Assembly: GCF_947487605.1 (NCBI RefSeq)
Contig: NZ_CANKXK010000003.1
Location: 286,582 to 350,581 of the forward strand
Direction: 5' to 3'
DNA length: 64,000 nt
Origin: an uncultured Algibacter sp.
GTDB lineage: Bacteria > Bacteroidota > Bacteroidia > Flavobacteriales > Flavobacteriaceae
Position 1 is the stretch's first letter. Every line of letters starts with the position of its first letter. A model generated the notes under the pieces. That model saw nothing but the letters and a program-made list of their open reading frames with translations. It did not search any database and had not been told where the DNA came from. Shown here one piece after another: positions 52,579-62,164 of this stretch. A program made the translations under genes and the position numbers.

Positions 52579-55176
52579 CTATGCAGAATTCCTGCTCGCA
52601 TTAATATTACCAAACAACGAACGTGTAACAATTTTTTCAAATATCATTCTATCTTCATCATCAGCTAAAATACCCGCTTTATCAAATTCTTGAATCTTTT
52701 TAAGAGCGTATTGCTGAATTGTAAGCAAAGGCAATACAATTGATTCTCTAACTTCAATAGATGCTTTTCCAGATGGTTCATTCTCCATCAATTCATCATA
52801 ACCCGTAAGCTTTAAAAGAAGGCGCTTGGTGGTAAGGTATTCTTCATAAATAATATTCCAAAAATCACCAAACTCTTCATCTTTCGACATATACTTTGTT
52901 AAATCGAAAAAAGATTTTGTTAAAGACATCATACTGTTTTCTAACAATGTTCTAAAAAATTTAGAATTATGGTAGAGCTGTTCTACCTTATCAAACTCAT
53001 CTCTATCTTCATATTTTTTTAGTGCAGTTCCTACTCCATAAAACCCAGGGACATTTTGTTTTAACTGACTCCAAGATCCAACAAAAGGAATCGCTCTCAA
53101 GTCTGAAAATATGAGTTTATCAGATTTAGAACGCTTAGATGGTCTACTTCCTATATTTGTTTTAGCATAGTATTTTAAAGTACTCATACGTTCCAAATAC
53201 GGAATAAACATTGTATGACTCTTAAAGTCTTTATATGTTTGATAACTGGTTTCAGCTAAATCGGTCATGACTAATCTATCTTCACTAGACATGATGTTTT
53301 TATCACCATCAATTCTATTTTTTATCCCAGAGCTTATAAGTTGTTCTAAATTATATTGAGAAGAATCTGGTGTTCCAAAGTTGGAACTAATTGTCTGCCC
53401 TTGTATGGTTAATTGAACTTCCTTGTCTTCAATAGCTGGCCCAAGCGATGAATAAAACTGATGTGTTTTCCCTCCGCCACGCGCTGGTGGTCCACCACGA
53501 CCATCAAAAAATATAGCGGTAACATCATATTTTCTGGACATTTCGGTAAGTAATTCTTTAGCTTTATAAATACCCCAATTTGCCATTAAATAGCCGCCAT
53601 CTTTTGTACCATCTGAAAAACCTAGCATAATAGTTTGCTTACTCCCTCTAGATCGTAAATGAGCCATATATTCTGGATTGGTATACAACTGCTCCATAAC
53701 TCCTGGCGCATTTTCTAAATCAGGAATGGTTTCAAATAATGGTGCTATATCAACTGTTAATTCATCTTTAAAAGCAACTATTTTTAGCATAGCAAATAAC
53801 TGCATTACATTTAATGCTGTTTGGTTATTGCTAATAATATATCTATTAGCACCACTTTCTCCATTACTTTTTTGGATGTCTTTAATTATAGCTATTGTTT
53901 TCAATGTATTGGAAACCATTTCATCTTCAAATACATCTAAATCAGTAATATCTGCTTCGGCTTTAGCTAAGATTTTAATTTGTTCAGCTTCAGATAAATC
54001 GTGATAATTATTTGGGAAAGAAGAACTTCCAGACGCTATTAAATGATCTATTACTGTAGTAAAAACAGAATGATGGATTCTACTGTCTTGTCGAATATCC
54101 AGTGTTGCAAAATTATACCCAAACAAGTGCACTCTGTTTATTAAATTATTAACTTCACTTACATATAATGATTGATGCTGGTCAACAATAATATTTCTAA
54201 TACTTAATAATTCTTTTATAAATTCTTTAGAAGACATTGTGTCTTCCTCGACACTTTTTTGATTAGTACTATAATTATAGAACATGGTTTCTAAACGTAT
54301 AATGCGTTCTTCAACCCCTCTAAAAGTAAGTTTCTTCCTTAAATCTTTTAAATCTTGATAGTATTTTTTATGAATAGCTTGCTTTAATTTTCTAGCAACT
54401 TTCAATGTTGTGTCTGGCTTAACAAAAGGGTTTCCATCTCGGTCGCCCCCAGGCCAAAAACCAATATTTATAATCTCGTTGTGTTTTTTCCCGTCATCGT
54501 AAATATTCGTCTGAATGTAATTGTATATTTCTCCAAACGTCTTATAAAACACATTCTCCAAATACCATATTAAACTTTTTGCCTCGTCATATGGTGTTGG
54601 TTTTTTGTGCTTAAAAAAAGGTGTCTTTCCTAATTGTCCGAACAAATTGTTAATTTCAGACAAATCATTTTGTTTTATAGCCTCGGTTAAATTTGTTATA
54701 ATCCCGAGTACCGATCCAGGATAAAATTGTGTTGGGTGCGCTGTTAATACAATACGAACCTTAAACTCATCTAGATAATTTTTCAATTCTTCTAGTTTGC
54801 CCTCAGAAATTGCAGACCCTTTTAAATTTCTAAGAGTACCAACACCATCCATGTTATTAACAACTGGAAAAGCAGCATCCTCGATAGCATCAAACAAAAC
54901 AACTTGTCGTTCTATATACTGAATAAACCTAAACAATAAGTTTATTTGGCTTTGCTTATTTCGTCTAGCTTGGTATTTTTTAAAGAATGTATCAACTATG
55001 GTAGTAGGATCATCACCTTTCTTAAATCCTTTTTCACAAGTTTCATGAAAAAGCGGCAATAAAACTCCCGTTTTGGTGACGGCATCAAAAGGCAGGGTCA
55101 TGAATATACTATTGTATATCTGATATTTTGATAAAACACTCTGATTAAATCTAGTTAACTTTGGCTCTACTGACAT
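52579..55176 (-). CDS. ppc: Phosphoenolpyruvate carboxylase
   Basis: 865 aa. It fixes bicarbonate onto PEP to give oxaloacetate, refilling the TCA cycle and supplying carbon for glutamate. Catalytic blocks: 'VLTAHPTQFYPGS' (His147), 'FWPGGDRDGNPFV' (residues 233-245 approx.), and 'GFSDGTKDGGYLMANWGIYKA' followed by 'FFDGRGGPPARGGGKTHQF' in the C-terminal half. Slightly shorter than the E. coli enzyme (883 aa). It is transcribed alone on the minus strand between the nitrogen block and the nadAB locus. Confidence 0.96.
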   Translation of the reverse strand: MSVEPKLTRFNQSVLSKYQIYNSIFMTLPFDAVTKTGVLLPLFHETCEKGFKKGDDPTTIVDTFFKKYQARRNKQSQINLLFRFIQYIERQVVLFDAIEDAAFPVVNNMDGVGTLRNLKGSAISEGKLEELKNYLDEFKVRIVLTAHPTQFYPGSVLGIITNLTEAIKQNDLSEINNLFGQLGKTPFFKHKKPTPYDEAKSLIWYLENVFYKTFGEIYNYIQTNIYDDGKKHNEIINIGFWPGGDRDGNPFVKPDTTLKVARKLKQAIHKKYYQDLKDLRKKLTFRGVEERIIRLETMFYNYSTNQKSVEEDTMSSKEFIKELLSIRNIIVDQHQSLYVSEVNNLINRVHLFGYNFATLDIRQDSRIHHSVFTTVIDHLIASGSSSFPNNYHDLSEAEQIKILAKAEADITDLDVFEDEMVSNTLKTIAIIKDIQKSNGESGANRYIISNNQTALNVMQLFAMLKIVAFKDELTVDIAPLFETIPDLENAPGVMEQLYTNPEYMAHLRSRGSKQTIMLGFSDGTKDGGYLMANWGIYKAKELLTEMSRKYDVTAIFFDGRGGPPARGGGKTHQFYSSLGPAIEDKEVQLTIQGQTISSNFGTPDSSQYNLEQLISSGIKNRIDGDKNIMSSEDRLVMTDLAETSYQTYKDFKSHTMFIPYLERMSTLKYYAKTNIGSRPSKRSKSDKLIFSDLRAIPFVGSWSQLKQNVPGFYGVGTALKKYEDRDEFDKVEQLYHNSKFFRTLLENSMMSLTKSFFDLTKYMSKDEEFGDFWNIIYEEYLTTKRLLLKLTGYDELMENEPSGKASIEVRESIVLPLLTIQQYALKKIQEFDKAGILADDEDRMIFEKIVTRSLFGNINASRNSA

Positions 55177-55448
55177 GGTGTAGTTCTATTGAAAATTAAG
55201 CATAAAAATAGTGAAGCTATAATTAATGATGGCAGAGTAGCCAAAGTTTTATTGAATTTTTGCCTTTGACGAAATCTTATTGTGAATAATTAAAAAAAAT
55301 GTAACCTAAATAGAAATCTTAATAATTCTAATATAGCCTTTTAAACTATCATATTTAATAATAGATATGATAAAAGTCATAATAGATGTTTTGTAAAACC
55401 AATATCTTGGTCAATTAATTTTATTCTAATTATAGAAAATATTAGTAG

Positions 55449-57266
55449 ATGAAAAATATACATTCATTTCACATTCCTGTTATGGGTATTGGATTTACAA
55501 TAGATACACCTTTAAAAGTTGCACAGTATGGTATAGATTCAGTAATATCTTTAGTAGATGATATTTTATTGGAGAAACTCCGAAAAATGTACAGCGAAAA
55601 ATTTGAAATACCCTATCAAGAAATCACAGAAAAAATTGATGATTTTAGAGCAAAAAGAATTACATCTTATTTAAACTTGATTAGCGATTTGGCAGACAAG
55701 AAATTTGAAACTCTAAAAAATGTCACAGCCGAAAAAAGCGATGAAATTAAAACATACGTTAGCATGCTTCCAAATGGGTCGTCATTAAAAGCAGAATTTA
55801 ATAAACTTACTAATAATGGATTAAATTTTACTGAAATTAAAAATTGGGCATCAAAAAATCTTAGTATGGGAAGTATTGATGTTAATATTATGACGAAAGT
55901 TGATAAAGATAATTATGTTAAAAAAGAAAAACTTCCTGTAGAATATAACGATGCACATGCTGCTCTTAGAGGTTTTGCAAACAGTAAATTAAATTCATCG
56001 GTAATTCTATCGGCAGGAATGAACCCTAGGTTATATGCATATATGTCTCAGTTTAACGATTTTTATCCAAATGAAAAAGGCATAATAAAAAAGAAAATTA
56101 TTTTAAAAGTAAGCGATTACAGATCGGCACTAATTCAAGGTAAGTTTTTAGCAAAAAAGGGGCTTTGGGTATCGGAATATAGAATAGAATCTGGACTTAA
56201 TTGTGGTGGTCATGCTTTTGCTACAGACGGATATCTTTTAGGACCTGTTTTAGCAGAATTTAAAGAAAAGCGTAATGAGTTGGAAACAGTAATCTATGAT
56301 TTATTAAATAATGCTCTTATAGGCCAAAAGAGAACAGTACCAAAAATAGCATTAAAAATAGAGATTACAGCTCAAGGAGGTGTTGGAACAGAAGAAGAGC
56401 ATGCGTTTTTAATGAATCATTATAATCTAGATTCTGTAGGCTGGGGGACACCTTTTTTATTAGTGCCAGAAGCTACTACAGTAGACAAAAAAACCTTAGA
56501 TAAATTGGCATTAGCTAAAGAGGACGATTTATATTTAAGCAATATTTCTCCATTAGGCATTCCTTTTAATAACCTTAAAGACAATACTAAAGATGTCGAA
56601 AAAGAAACACGAATTAACAAAGGAAAACCAGGTAGTTCTTGCCCAAAAAAGTTTGTAGCTTTAAATAAAGAATTCAAAGAACAAGGAATTTGCACCGCTT
56701 CAAGAGAATACCAACATTTAAAGATAAAAGAATTAAAAAATCAAGAGCTACCAGTAAAGCAATATCAAGCTGAGTTTAATAAAATTACAGAGAAATCTTG
56801 TACCTGTGTTGGCTTAGGTACTTCGGCATTATTAACTTATAATTTAGATACTAAAACAGAAGGCAAAGGTGTTTCAATTTGCCCAGGACCTAATATGGCG
56901 TACTACTCCAAAGTAATGAGTTTAAAAAACATAACAGATCATATTTATGGGAGAACCAATGTAATAACACGATCAGATAGACCTAATTTATTTATTAAAG
57001 AATTACAGATTTACCTCAATTTTCTTAAAAACAAATTAGAAGAAGCTAAAGTATCAATGACTAAAAAAGATGAAAAATATTTACTAACATTTGCTAAAAA
57101 CATGAAAGAAGGTATTTTATATTATCATCATTTGTTTAGTAATTTAAAACATGGTTTTGAAGGAACAAAAACAACTCTTTTAAATGAATTAGCCATTAAT
57201 GCTAAGATTTTACAGCAAATAAATGCCGATATAGAAAGTCTAATTTTAGTTCCTGTTAAATCATAA
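55449..57266 (+). CDS. Uncharacterised 605-aa Cys-containing protein with TIM-barrel-like segments
   Basis: I do not recognise this family with certainty. The N-terminus 'PVMGIGFTIDTPLKVAQYGIDSVISLVDD' and the block 'ITAQGGVGTEEEHAFLMNHYNLDSVGWGTPFLLVPEAT' (306-343) resemble the phosphate/FMN-binding loops of nitropropane-dioxygenase-like or glutamate-synthase-like barrels. 'LNCGGHAFATDGYLLGPVLAEF' (250-271) precedes it. Six cysteines are present: 252, 398, 415, 451, 453 and 478; the last five lie after the barrel-like part and could hold an Fe-S cluster. The C-terminal 120 residues look helical. No signal peptide, so cytoplasmic. It lies 83 bp before nadA on the same strand, hinting at a link to quinolinate/NAD synthesis or Fe-S enzymes. 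A redox enzyme is likely but unproven. Confidence 0.75.
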   Translation: MKNIHSFHIPVMGIGFTIDTPLKVAQYGIDSVISLVDDILLEKLRKMYSEKFEIPYQEITEKIDDFRAKRITSYLNLISDLADKKFETLKNVTAEKSDEIKTYVSMLPNGSSLKAEFNKLTNNGLNFTEIKNWASKNLSMGSIDVNIMTKVDKDNYVKKEKLPVEYNDAHAALRGFANSKLNSSVILSAGMNPRLYAYMSQFNDFYPNEKGIIKKKIILKVSDYRSALIQGKFLAKKGLWVSEYRIESGLNCGGHAFATDGYLLGPVLAEFKEKRNELETVIYDLLNNALIGQKRTVPKIALKIEITAQGGVGTEEEHAFLMNHYNLDSVGWGTPFLLVPEATTVDKKTLDKLALAKEDDLYLSNISPLGIPFNNLKDNTKDVEKETRINKGKPGSSCPKKFVALNKEFKEQGICTASREYQHLKIKELKNQELPVKQYQAEFNKITEKSCTCVGLGTSALLTYNLDTKTEGKGVSICPGPNMAYYSKVMSLKNITDHIYGRTNVITRSDRPNLFIKELQIYLNFLKNKLEEAKVSMTKKDEKYLLTFAKNMKEGILYYHHLFSNLKHGFEGTKTTLLNELAINAKILQQINADIESLILVPVKS

Positions 57267-57349
57267 TTTTTAAGATTGCTTTGTTACAATACAAACATCT
57301 TTTAAAGGAATAATCTTTTCCATTTTTTAATTTCTTCAAGATATTTAAA

Positions 57350-58276
57350 ATGAATTTAAAAGAAAAAATAGCTCAACTTAAAAAAGAAAAGAATGCTGTT
57401 ATTCTGGCACATTATTACCAAGTTCCAGAAATACAAGATATTGCAGATTATGTTGGAGATAGCTTAGGGTTATCACAAAAAGCGGCCGAAACAGATGCTG
57501 ATATGATTGTATTTGCAGGCGTACATTTTATGGCCGAAACAGCTAAAATTTTAAGCCCAGATAAAACAGTTGTGTTACCTGATTTAGAAGCAGGATGTTC
57601 GTTAGCTGATTCTTGTCTGCCAGAAGATTTCGAGAAATTTACCAAAGCTCATCCAGACCATGTGGCTATTACTTATGTAAACTGTTCTGCAGAAATTAAG
57701 GCGTTAAGTGATATTGTATGCACATCATCTAATGCACTAAAAATTGTTGATTCCGTTCCAAAAGAAACACCAATTATTTTTGCTCCAGATAAAAATTTAG
57801 GTAAATATATCATCAGTAAAACAGGAAGAAACATGTTATTATGGGATGGTAGCTGTATTGTACACGAAGCTTTTTCTATGGACAAGTTAATAGAACTGCA
57901 CAAAAAACATCCTGATTATAAAATTATAGCACACCCAGAATCTGAAACACATATTTTAAATACCGCAACATACATAGGCTCTACTTCTGGAATGATAAAC
58001 TATGTAAAGGAACATCAGAATCAAAAATTTATAGTGGCGACTGAAGCAGGAATACTTCATAAAATGCAGCAAGAAATGCCTAATACAAAATTAATTCCAG
58101 CCCCTGCTAAAGAAAATAATACTTGTGCTTGTAGCGAGTGTCATTTCATGAAAATGAACACACTTCAAAAGCTTCATGATTGTATGCTAACTGAAGCTCC
58201 ACAAATTGATGTTCCAGAAGCTATTAGAGAACGTGCTTTATTACCAATTAAGCGAATGTTAGAACTTTCTAAATAA
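57350..58276 (+). CDS. nadA: Quinolinate synthase
   Basis: 308 aa. A [4Fe-4S] enzyme that condenses iminoaspartate with dihydroxyacetone phosphate to quinolinate. The cluster ligands expected from the family are Cys83 ('[10 protein letters not shown]'), Cys169 ('[11 protein letters not shown]') and a C-terminal cysteine in '[12 protein letters not shown]' (259-264). '[26 protein letters not shown]' is the usual N-terminal block. nadB follows after 2 bp, so the pair is cotranscribed. Confidence 0.96.
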   Translation: MNLKEKIAQLKKEKNAVILAHYYQVPEIQDIADYVGDSLGLSQKAAETDADMIVFAGVHFMAETAKILSPDKTVVLPDLEAGCSLADSCLPEDFEKFTKAHPDHVAITYVNCSAEIKALSDIVCTSSNALKIVDSVPKETPIIFAPDKNLGKYIISKTGRNMLLWDGSCIVHEAFSMDKLIELHKKHPDYKIIAHPESETHILNTATYIGSTSGMINYVKEHQNQKFIVATEAGILHKMQQEMPNTKLIPAPAKENNTCACSECHFMKMNTLQKLHDCMLTEAPQIDVPEAIRERALLPIKRMLELSK

Positions 58277-58278
58277 AA

Positions 58279-59838
58279 ATGATTACTACAAATTATTTGG
58301 TTATTGGCTCTGGAATTGCTGGATTAACATTCTCGGTAAAAATGGCCGAAAAATTCTCCAATAAAAAAATTGTAATAATTACTAAGACTAGTGAAGACGA
58401 ATCTAATACTAAATATGCCCAAGGTGGAGTTGCAATTGTTTTAAACGATGAAAAGGATTCGTTTAAAAAACACATTCAAGACACCTTAATTGCAGGCGAT
58501 GGATTATGTAATAAGGAAGTTGTTGAAATGGTTATAAAGGAAGGTCCAAAACGTTTTAAAGAATTAATAGTTTGGGGTGCAAACTTTGATTTGGACACAA
58601 GCGGAAACTTTGATTTAGGTAAAGAAGGAGGGCATTCAGAATACCGTGTAGCCCATCATAAAGATGTTACTGGAGCAGAAATTGAACGCGCTTTACTAGC
58701 TCGAGCACATAAGTTGAAAAACATTACCATTTTACCTCATCATTTTGCAATAGACTTAGTTACTAATCATCATTTAATAGACAAAAACCCTAAAGAAAAT
58801 GTATGCTACGGGGCATATATTTTTAATCAAAAAACAGAAACAATCTTTACTATAAAAGCTGATAGTACATTGTTAGCTTCAGGAGGCATTGGCAGAGTAT
58901 ATGGCCATACTACAAATCCAGTTATTGCTACAGGCGATGGAGTTGCTATGGCATATAGAGCCAAAGCTAAAATTAAGGATATGGAATTTATTCAATTTCA
59001 TCCCACGGCATTATATGAGCCCGAAGGCGAATCATCATTTCTAATATCGGAAGCAGTAAGAGGTTTTGGTGCTTATTTGCGTAATAAAAAAGGAAATCGG
59101 TTTATGTTAGATTATGATGACAGAGCCGAATTAGCATCAAGAGATATTGTGTCTCAAAGTATTGATAATGAACTTAAAAAAACAGGTGATACACATGTTT
59201 TTTTAGATTGTACACATTTAGATATTAATACCTTTAAAAAGCATTTCCCAAACATATACCAAAAATGTAAAGAAAACCATATCGCTATTGAGACCGACTG
59301 GATTCCTGTAGTACCAGCATCACATTATTTATGTGGTGGTATTGAGGTAAATATGGATGGAAAAACTTCGGTTAATAATTTATTTGCCTGTGGAGAATGT
59401 ACTCGAACTGGATTACATGGTGCCAACAGGTTAGCATCAAATTCTTTATTGGAAGCTTTGGTGTATGCTCATAATATTTTTAAATATCTAAGCACACATG
59501 ATTGTGAAGCGATTGAGATTGATATACCAAATTGGAATGATGATGGAACAAGCATTGCAAAAGAACATGTTTTAATTCAACATAATTTAAGACAGCTACA
59601 AGCTTTAATGCGCGATTATGTTGGAATAGTTAGAAGTAATAACAGATTAAAGAAAGCCATTAAACATCTAGATTTAATTTACAACGAAATTGAAGATTTT
59701 TATAAAAAATCTAAAATCACCACTCCTCTTTGTGAGTTAAGAAATATGATTAATGTAGCACACCTCATAATCAGTCAATCTATAAATAGAAAGGAAAACA
59801 AGGGAGGGTATTATAATATTGATAATAATCAAAATTAA
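58279..59838 (+). CDS. nadB: L-aspartate oxidase
   Basis: 519 aa. An FAD enzyme of the succinate dehydrogenase/fumarate reductase family that oxidises aspartate to iminoaspartate, handed to NadA. The FAD motif 'YLVIGSGIAGLTFSVKMAE', 'TKYAQGGVAIVL', 'ASGGIGRVYGHTTNP' and 'IQFHPTALYEPEG' are in the expected order, and 'GLHGANRLASNSLLEALVYAHN' is the C-terminal flavin contact. It comes 2 bp after nadA. Inverted-repeat element copy 3 follows as its probable terminator. nadC is not in the window. Confidence 0.96.
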   Translation: MITTNYLVIGSGIAGLTFSVKMAEKFSNKKIVIITKTSEDESNTKYAQGGVAIVLNDEKDSFKKHIQDTLIAGDGLCNKEVVEMVIKEGPKRFKELIVWGANFDLDTSGNFDLGKEGGHSEYRVAHHKDVTGAEIERALLARAHKLKNITILPHHFAIDLVTNHHLIDKNPKENVCYGAYIFNQKTETIFTIKADSTLLASGGIGRVYGHTTNPVIATGDGVAMAYRAKAKIKDMEFIQFHPTALYEPEGESSFLISEAVRGFGAYLRNKKGNRFMLDYDDRAELASRDIVSQSIDNELKKTGDTHVFLDCTHLDINTFKKHFPNIYQKCKENHIAIETDWIPVVPASHYLCGGIEVNMDGKTSVNNLFACGECTRTGLHGANRLASNSLLEALVYAHNIFKYLSTHDCEAIEIDIPNWNDDGTSIAKEHVLIQHNLRQLQALMRDYVGIVRSNNRLKKAIKHLDLIYNEIEDFYKKSKITTPLCELRNMINVAHLIISQSINRKENKGGYYNIDNNQN

Positions 59839-59963
59839 GAAGTCTGTCTAAAAAGTCGTCATTCCTTTAAAGGTTAAGTAATTCAAGTTATTGATTAATA
59901 TGTTACTTCGAAATCAAAATTTCTGGTAATGACGTATCATAATTACTTTTTAGACAGCCTCTT
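59839..59963. repeat. Intergenic inverted-repeat element, copy 3 (variant interior)
   Basis: About 125 bp. Outer arms GTCTGTCTAAAAAGT and ACTTTTTAGACAGCCTC match copies 1 and 2, but the interior is different and has its own inverted pair (CGTCATT ... AATGACG). It again lies between convergent genes, nadB (+) and ssb (-). Confidence 0.75.
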
Positions 59964-59989
59964 AAATTAAAGATATAAGTAAAAACTAA

Positions 59990-60322
59990 TTACTTCCCAA
60001 ACATTAATAATTCGCTACATACAACTTCGGTAATGTAACGTTTGTTTCCTTCTTTATCATCATAACTTCTTGAAGTTAATTTGCCTTCAATAGCAACTTC
60101 TTTTCCTTTGGTTACATATTTTTCAATAATCTGTGCAGTTTTACCCCAAGCAACTACATTATGCCATTGGGTATCTGTAATTTTTTCGCCTTTATTATTC
60201 GTATAGCTTTCATTTGTAGCAATATTAAATTTAGCTAATGTTTTTCCTGATTCTAGATTGATGATTTCTGGATCGTTTCCTAAGTTACCAATCAACTGTA
60301 CTTTGTTTTTAAGTGTGTTCAT
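59990..60322 (-). CDS. ssb: Single-stranded DNA-binding protein, short form
   Basis: 110 aa. An OB-fold SSB that binds single-stranded DNA in replication and repair. The family start 'MNTLKNKVQLIGNLGNDPEI' and 'DTQWHNVVAWGKTAQIIEKYVTKGKEVAIEGKL' plus 'YITEVVCSELLMF' cover the whole OB domain. It ends there: the Gly/Pro-rich linker and the acidic C-terminal tip that normally recruits partner proteins are absent. It could be a second SSB specialised for stress or competence. It is divergent from the DinB operon, with decamer repeats between. Confidence 0.92.
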   Translation of the reverse strand: MNTLKNKVQLIGNLGNDPEIINLESGKTLAKFNIATNESYTNNKGEKITDTQWHNVVAWGKTAQIIEKYVTKGKEVAIEGKLTSRSYDDKEGNKRYITEVVCSELLMFGK

Positions 60323-60430
60323 AATTTTAAATTTTATCGTTAAACAGTTAATACTATCGAGTTCTTATGTTTCGACAGGACAAAAATGCGACAGTCTCCA
60401 AATAATATTCGGTTGTTACTTATTTAAAAT

Positions 60431-60460
60431 CGTTTGTAAATGTTTGTAGTCGTTTGTAAA
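60431..60460 (+). repeat. Three tandem decamers in the ssb-DinB gap
   Basis: CGTTTGTAAA, TGTTTGTAGT, CGTTTGTAAA at 60431-60440, 60441-60450 and 60451-60460. One helical turn each, so a protein could bind all on one face. The third unit supplies the -33 TTTG of the downstream promoter. Confidence 0.65.
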
Positions 60461-60482
60461 CGGGTAAAAATTTCTTATATTG
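60453..60482 (+). promoter_or_regulatory. Promoter of the DinB-like operon
   Basis: -33 TTTG at 60453-60456, a 19-bp spacer, and a -7-like TATATTG at 60476-60482, close to the Bacteroidetes layout TTTG-N19-TAnnTTTG. The gene starts 22 bp further. Confidence 0.6.
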
Positions 60483-60504
60483 GGCATCTATATCAATTAA
60501 ACAT

Positions 60505-61014
60505 ATGACAATTGAAGCTATTACTACGCAGTTAGAAACTAATAAACATGTTTTTAAAACCCTTCTAAAAAATAAAACTGAAGCGGAATATTTATGGAAA
60601 CCACAGCCTGAAAAATGGTGTTTACTTGAAATTGTTTGCCATTTAATAGATGAAGAAGTTGAAGATTTTAGAGCAAGAACAAATCATGTACTTGAATCTC
60701 CTGCACAGGACATGATGCCCATAAACCCAAATAATTGGGTAAAAGAACGTAATTATGCCTCCCGAAATTACCAAACTTCAATCGATATTTTTTTAAAAGA
60801 ACGCAATAAATCTATTAAATGGTTAAAATCTAAAACTGAAGCTAATTGGGATAATGTTTTTGTACATCATGTGCTTGGTAATATGTCTGCCAATTTATTT
60901 TTGGCTAATTGGCTTGCCCACGATTATTTACATATGCGTCAAATTTTAAGATATCAATACCAATATTTAGCAGAGAAATCGCGCATCGATTTACAATATG
61001 CTGGTAATTGGTAA
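60505..61014 (+). CDS. DinB/YfiT-type putative metal-dependent hydrolase or transferase
   Basis: A 169-aa four-helix protein of the DinB_2 type. Probable metal ligands are His46 ('EIVCHLIDEEVEDFR'), His139 and His143 ('LAHDYLHMRQILRY'), the triad typical of the fold. Some members are thiol-dependent transferases of small molecules; the exact reaction here is unknown. It is the first gene of a five-gene operon; the next gene's ORF overlaps its end but the likely start is 13 bp after its stop. Confidence 0.85.
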   Translation: MTIEAITTQLETNKHVFKTLLKNKTEAEYLWKPQPEKWCLLEIVCHLIDEEVEDFRARTNHVLESPAQDMMPINPNNWVKERNYASRNYQTSIDIFLKERNKSIKWLKSKTEANWDNVFVHHVLGNMSANLFLANWLAHDYLHMRQILRYQYQYLAEKSRIDLQYAGNW

Positions 61015-61027
61015 AAAACTATACCTA

Positions 61028-62164
61028 ATGAAACATAAACTACATTCTTTTATACTCCTTATTTTTAGTTTAATTATTAGCGAATTTATTGTAGCACAAG
61101 AACAGCACCTTCTTGCCGAAACAGTTACAAAAACTTTAAAAGATAATAATTTAACAGGATTATGCTTTTCAATTATCCATAGCGATGGAACAAATAAAGA
61201 TTATGCTTTTGGCTTTACCGATGTTGAAAAAAACCTACCATTATTAACCAGTCATACCCTTTTTTCTGGCAGCATTGGGAAAACCTATGCAGCTACCTTA
61301 TTAATGCAATTGGTTGATTCCAGAAAAGTCGATTTAAAAGAAAAACTAATCAATTATTTTCCAGAATTAGATTGGTTAAATAAACTAGCAAACATACAAG
61401 ACATTACAATTGAAATGTTGCTTCAACATACTAGCGGATTACCACGCTATGTGCTTAAAACAGAAGTTTGGGAAACTCTTCATAATAACCCAAATAAAAT
61501 ATGGTCTTACAAAGATAGACTCTCATTTATTTTTAATGACGAGCCCGTACATAAAGCTGGAGAGAGTTGGGCATATTCAGACACAAATTACATTTTAATT
61601 GGTATGTTAATTGAAAAAATAACTTCGGAAAACTATTATGATTTAGTACAATCTCAATTACTGAAACCGAATCAACTATCTAATACCTATCCGTCATTAA
61701 CCCGATCAATTCCAAATCTAGCTGTTGGTTATTCCAGATTACCCGAAGCTTTTTTTGTTCCAAACAAAACTGTTGAAAATGAAGAGTATTTTATTAATCC
61801 ACAAGTTGAATGGACTGGAGGAGGTATGGCTTCTACAACATCAGATTTAGCAAAATGGGCTAAACTATATTATGAAGGAAACCTATTTTCAAAATCTGCT
61901 TTAAAAAAAATAACAACACCAAACCCCAATGGTCTTAATGTAGAAAATAAAAGCTCTTACGGCATGGGAAGCTTTATATACGATTCCAAATTAGGTGAAG
62001 CCTATGGACATTCTGGGTTTATGCCTGGGTTTAATTCTATATTCATCTATTATCCCAATAAAAAAATTGCCGCCGCTTTACAGTTTAATTGCGATTATGC
62101 AGCAACGTCATTAAACATGAACAAACTAATTGACGATTTGGTTTTAATATCATTAGAGAAATGA
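61028..62164 (+). CDS. Secreted serine hydrolase, beta-lactamase class C/PBP4-like family
   Basis: 378 aa from the ATG at 61028 ('MKHKLHSFILLIFSLIISEF' leader); an earlier ATG at 60998 lies inside the preceding gene. Active-site motifs: SIGK (82-85) with nucleophile Ser82 and Lys85; 'YSDTNYI' where the family has Tyr-x-Asn (Asp replaces Asn); and 'YGHSGFMPGF' with the His-Ser/Thr-Gly triad. It should be periplasmic or outer-membrane. Relatives include esterases, D-aminopeptidases and beta-lactamases, so the substrate is open. The downstream GNAT gene overlaps by 4 bp (ATGA). Confidence 0.88.
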   Translation: MKHKLHSFILLIFSLIISEFIVAQEQHLLAETVTKTLKDNNLTGLCFSIIHSDGTNKDYAFGFTDVEKNLPLLTSHTLFSGSIGKTYAATLLMQLVDSRKVDLKEKLINYFPELDWLNKLANIQDITIEMLLQHTSGLPRYVLKTEVWETLHNNPNKIWSYKDRLSFIFNDEPVHKAGESWAYSDTNYILIGMLIEKITSENYYDLVQSQLLKPNQLSNTYPSLTRSIPNLAVGYSRLPEAFFVPNKTVENEEYFINPQVEWTGGGMASTTSDLAKWAKLYYEGNLFSKSALKKITTPNPNGLNVENKSSYGMGSFIYDSKLGEAYGHSGFMPGFNSIFIYYPNKKIAAALQFNCDYAATSLNMNKLIDDLVLISLEK

